The position numbers were made by a program, and so were the translations under genes. From assembly GCF_027587175.1 (NCBI RefSeq), contig NZ_JAPCID010000066.1, forward strand, positions 1 through 40,073: a DNA stretch of 40,073 nucleotides. The letters are read 5' to 3'. Below, piece by piece: positions 39,004 to 40,073 of this stretch (position 1 is its first letter; every line of letters starts with the position of its first letter). The notes under the pieces are model-generated. The model was given only the letters and a program-made list of their open reading frames with translations, made no database searches and was not told the origin of the DNA. This DNA comes from Solirubrobacter deserti (GTDB lineage Bacteria > Actinomycetota > Thermoleophilia > Solirubrobacterales > Solirubrobacteraceae).

Positions 39004-39549
39004 ATGGCTCTCAGTGGACAGATCATCGACAACCCGGTCAGCGGCGAGCGGATCACGTTCATCAAGACCGCGGCGGACACCGGCGGCGAGCGGCTCGAGT
39101 TCGAGCTCGAGCTGGCGGCCGACGGGCGCGTGCCCGGCGCCCACGTCCACCCCGAGCAGGAGGAGCGCTTCCACGTGCTCGAGGGGACGATGACGTTCCG
39201 CCTCGGGCTGCGGAAGATCGTGGCCGAGGCGGGCGAGACCGTGGTCGTGCCGGCGGGCCGGGTGCACAAGTTCACCAACGGCGGCGACGGCGTCGCGCGG
39301 GCGCGCGTCGAGGTCGTGCCCGCGCTGGACATGGAGGACCTGCTGACGACCACGACCGAGCTCGCCCTCGAAGGCCGCGTCTGGCGGTCGGGCATGCCGA
39401 AGCCGCTGCACCTGGCGCTGTTCGTGTCGCGCTTCCGGCGCGAGGTGCGCGCGCCGTTCCCGCCCGCGTGGATGGTCCGCGCGCTGCTGTCGCCCCTGGC
39501 CGCCCTCGCCCGTGCCCGCGGACATCACGCGCGCTACGCCATGGCATAG
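39004..39549 (+). CDS. Cupin-domain protein
   Basis: 181 residues. Cupin motif 1 is GAHVHPEQEERFHVLEGTM (His, His, Glu ligands) and motif 2 PAGRVHKFTNGG (His). A C-terminal extension of about 80 residues, with FVSRFRREVRAPFPPAWMVRALLSPLAALAR, is helical and basic. Function unknown; metal-binding regulators and small-molecule enzymes share this fold. AAGGA eight nt before the ATG supports 39004; longer in-frame starts have low-quality N-termini. The roughly 180-nt stretch upstream contains no gene; it has a weak TCTAAT at 38844-38849 and a short CGAGG/CCTCG hairpin. Confidence 0.78.
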   Translation: MALSGQIIDNPVSGERITFIKTAADTGGERLEFELELAADGRVPGAHVHPEQEERFHVLEGTMTFRLGLRKIVAEAGETVVVPAGRVHKFTNGGDGVARARVEVVPALDMEDLLTTTTELALEGRVWRSGMPKPLHLALFVSRFRREVRAPFPPAWMVRALLSPLAALARARGHHARYAMA

Positions 39550-39559
39550 TTCTCGCGCT

Positions 39560-40073
39560 GTGGCGCTGATCGCGTCGACCCGCGAGCGCCCGTTCGACCC
39601 GTCCGAGTCGTTCGCGTTCGCCTTGGACGGCTCCGGCCGCTTGACGGCGCTCGACCCGGTCTTCGCCCGGCTAAGCGGCGCGGCGGTCGGCGACGCGTTC
39701 GACGCGCTACGCCACCCGGACATCCCGTACGCCGTGCTGCGCGCGCTCTTCGGGCGCGTCGGCGTGGCGCCGCTGCGGCTCGTCGCCGACGACGGTGCGT
39801 GGTTTCGCGCGCTGATCGTCGCGGCGCCGGCCGCGGGCGGCTGGGTGGCGGTCGGCGTCAAGCCCACGCTGCCCGAGCCCGAGCTGGTGGGCGCGCTCCG
39901 CGCCGCGGAGCTGGCGGGCGAGGACGTGGCGCCGCTGCTCGACGAGTACGCGCGGGCGATGCAGGCCGCCCTGGTGGCCGAAGTGGCCGCGCGCGACCCG
40001 CGCCCGCCCACCCGCGACGCCCGGCCCGCCCACGGCGGTTCGCCGCCCGCACCCGGCCGGCCCGCCCACGGCG
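39560..40073 (+). CDS. PAS-domain protein (Aer-like), 3' end cut off by the window
   Basis: Open to the window end: 171 codons visible, starting at GTG 39560, ten nt after the cupin stop. The N-terminal 110 residues look like the PAS domain of aerotaxis/PAS sensors. FAFALDGSGRLTALDPVFARLSG begins the fold, and FDALRHPDIPYAVLRALF is the RHPDMP segment characteristic of Aer-type PAS. WFRALIVAAPAAGGWVAVGVKP ends it. A short helical region follows, then a Pro/His/Gly-rich repeat (RPAHGG, GRPAHG). The output domain lies beyond the window, so whether it is a receptor, kinase or cyclase cannot be said. CATAGT, overlapping the cupin stop, is a weak -10 nine nt upstream. Confidence 0.65.
   Translation, partial: MALIASTRERPFDPSESFAFALDGSGRLTALDPVFARLSGAAVGDAFDALRHPDIPYAVLRALFGRVGVAPLRLVADDGAWFRALIVAAPAAGGWVAVGVKPTLPEPELVGALRAAELAGEDVAPLLDEYARAMQAALVAEVAARDPRPPTRDARPAHGGSPPAPGRPAHG

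Overview
The window is about 40 kb of very GC-rich, densely packed DNA with frequent GTG starts, 4-nt stop/start overlaps, secreted RTX-like GGxGxD proteins and DUF3618/holin-like stress proteins. This points to an actinobacterium, most likely class Thermoleophilia (Solirubrobacter/Conexibacter type). The taxonomy is inferred from gene content. I see no rRNA, tRNA, CRISPR array, insertion sequence or prophage, and no gene-free stretch over 300 nt; the longest gap is about 225 nt (38779-39003).

Layout. 1-938: tail of a VWA-domain protein. 1109-6023: a one-directional block of four exported beta-rich proteins (two paralogous chaperone-like proteins around a small putative subunit, preceded by a larger secreted protein), followed by a BlaI-type repressor and an M56 membrane protease. 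6095-7264: RTX-like secreted protein. 7336-9681: VOC protein, type I asparaginase and a PaaX-type regulator. 9706-17195: a tightly coupled seven-gene catabolic operon (adenine deaminase-like amidohydrolase, benzoate-CoA-ligase-type enzyme, an unrecognised small protein, SDR, aldehyde dehydrogenase, crotonase, ferredoxin-reductase-like flavoprotein). 17238-18176: small membrane proteins. 18237-19489: gamma-carbonic-anhydrase-like protein and a variant crotonase. 19516-21271: diiron protein, alpha/beta hydrolase and hotdog protein. 21300-22434: anti-sigma-type ATPase and a lipoate-ligase-like protein. 22452-24066: envelope/stress trio (coiled-coil, holin-like, DUF3618), divergent from a manganese catalase (24176-25120). 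25121-27842: amidase and DAO-family oxidase. 27871-31825: thioesterase, P-loop kinase, PRC-barrel protein with a long repetitive linker, Vps62-like protein. 31822-38778: PEP carboxylase and an assimilatory sulfate reduction operon (sulfite reductase, cysH, cysD, cysN). 39004-40073: cupin and the start of an Aer-type PAS protein.

Two themes stand out. First, most transcription-unit-leading genes carry a TANNNT -10-like hexamer only 6-11 nt before the start codon and lack a Shine-Dalgarno. This suggests widespread leaderless transcription. At three divergent gene pairs separated by only 24-28 nt, the two -10 hexamers sit back to back, twice sharing the same TA dinucleotide. Second, the 1109-6023 block looks like an actinobacterial surface-fibre or WxL-like export module physically linked to a BlaI/M56 pair. 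I do not recognise it as a described system and rate it the best candidate for novelty. Smaller anomalies include a gamma-carbonic anhydrase with Glu in place of its third zinc His, a crotonase with Gln in place of one catalytic Glu, and stop codons that double as promoter or terminator elements.
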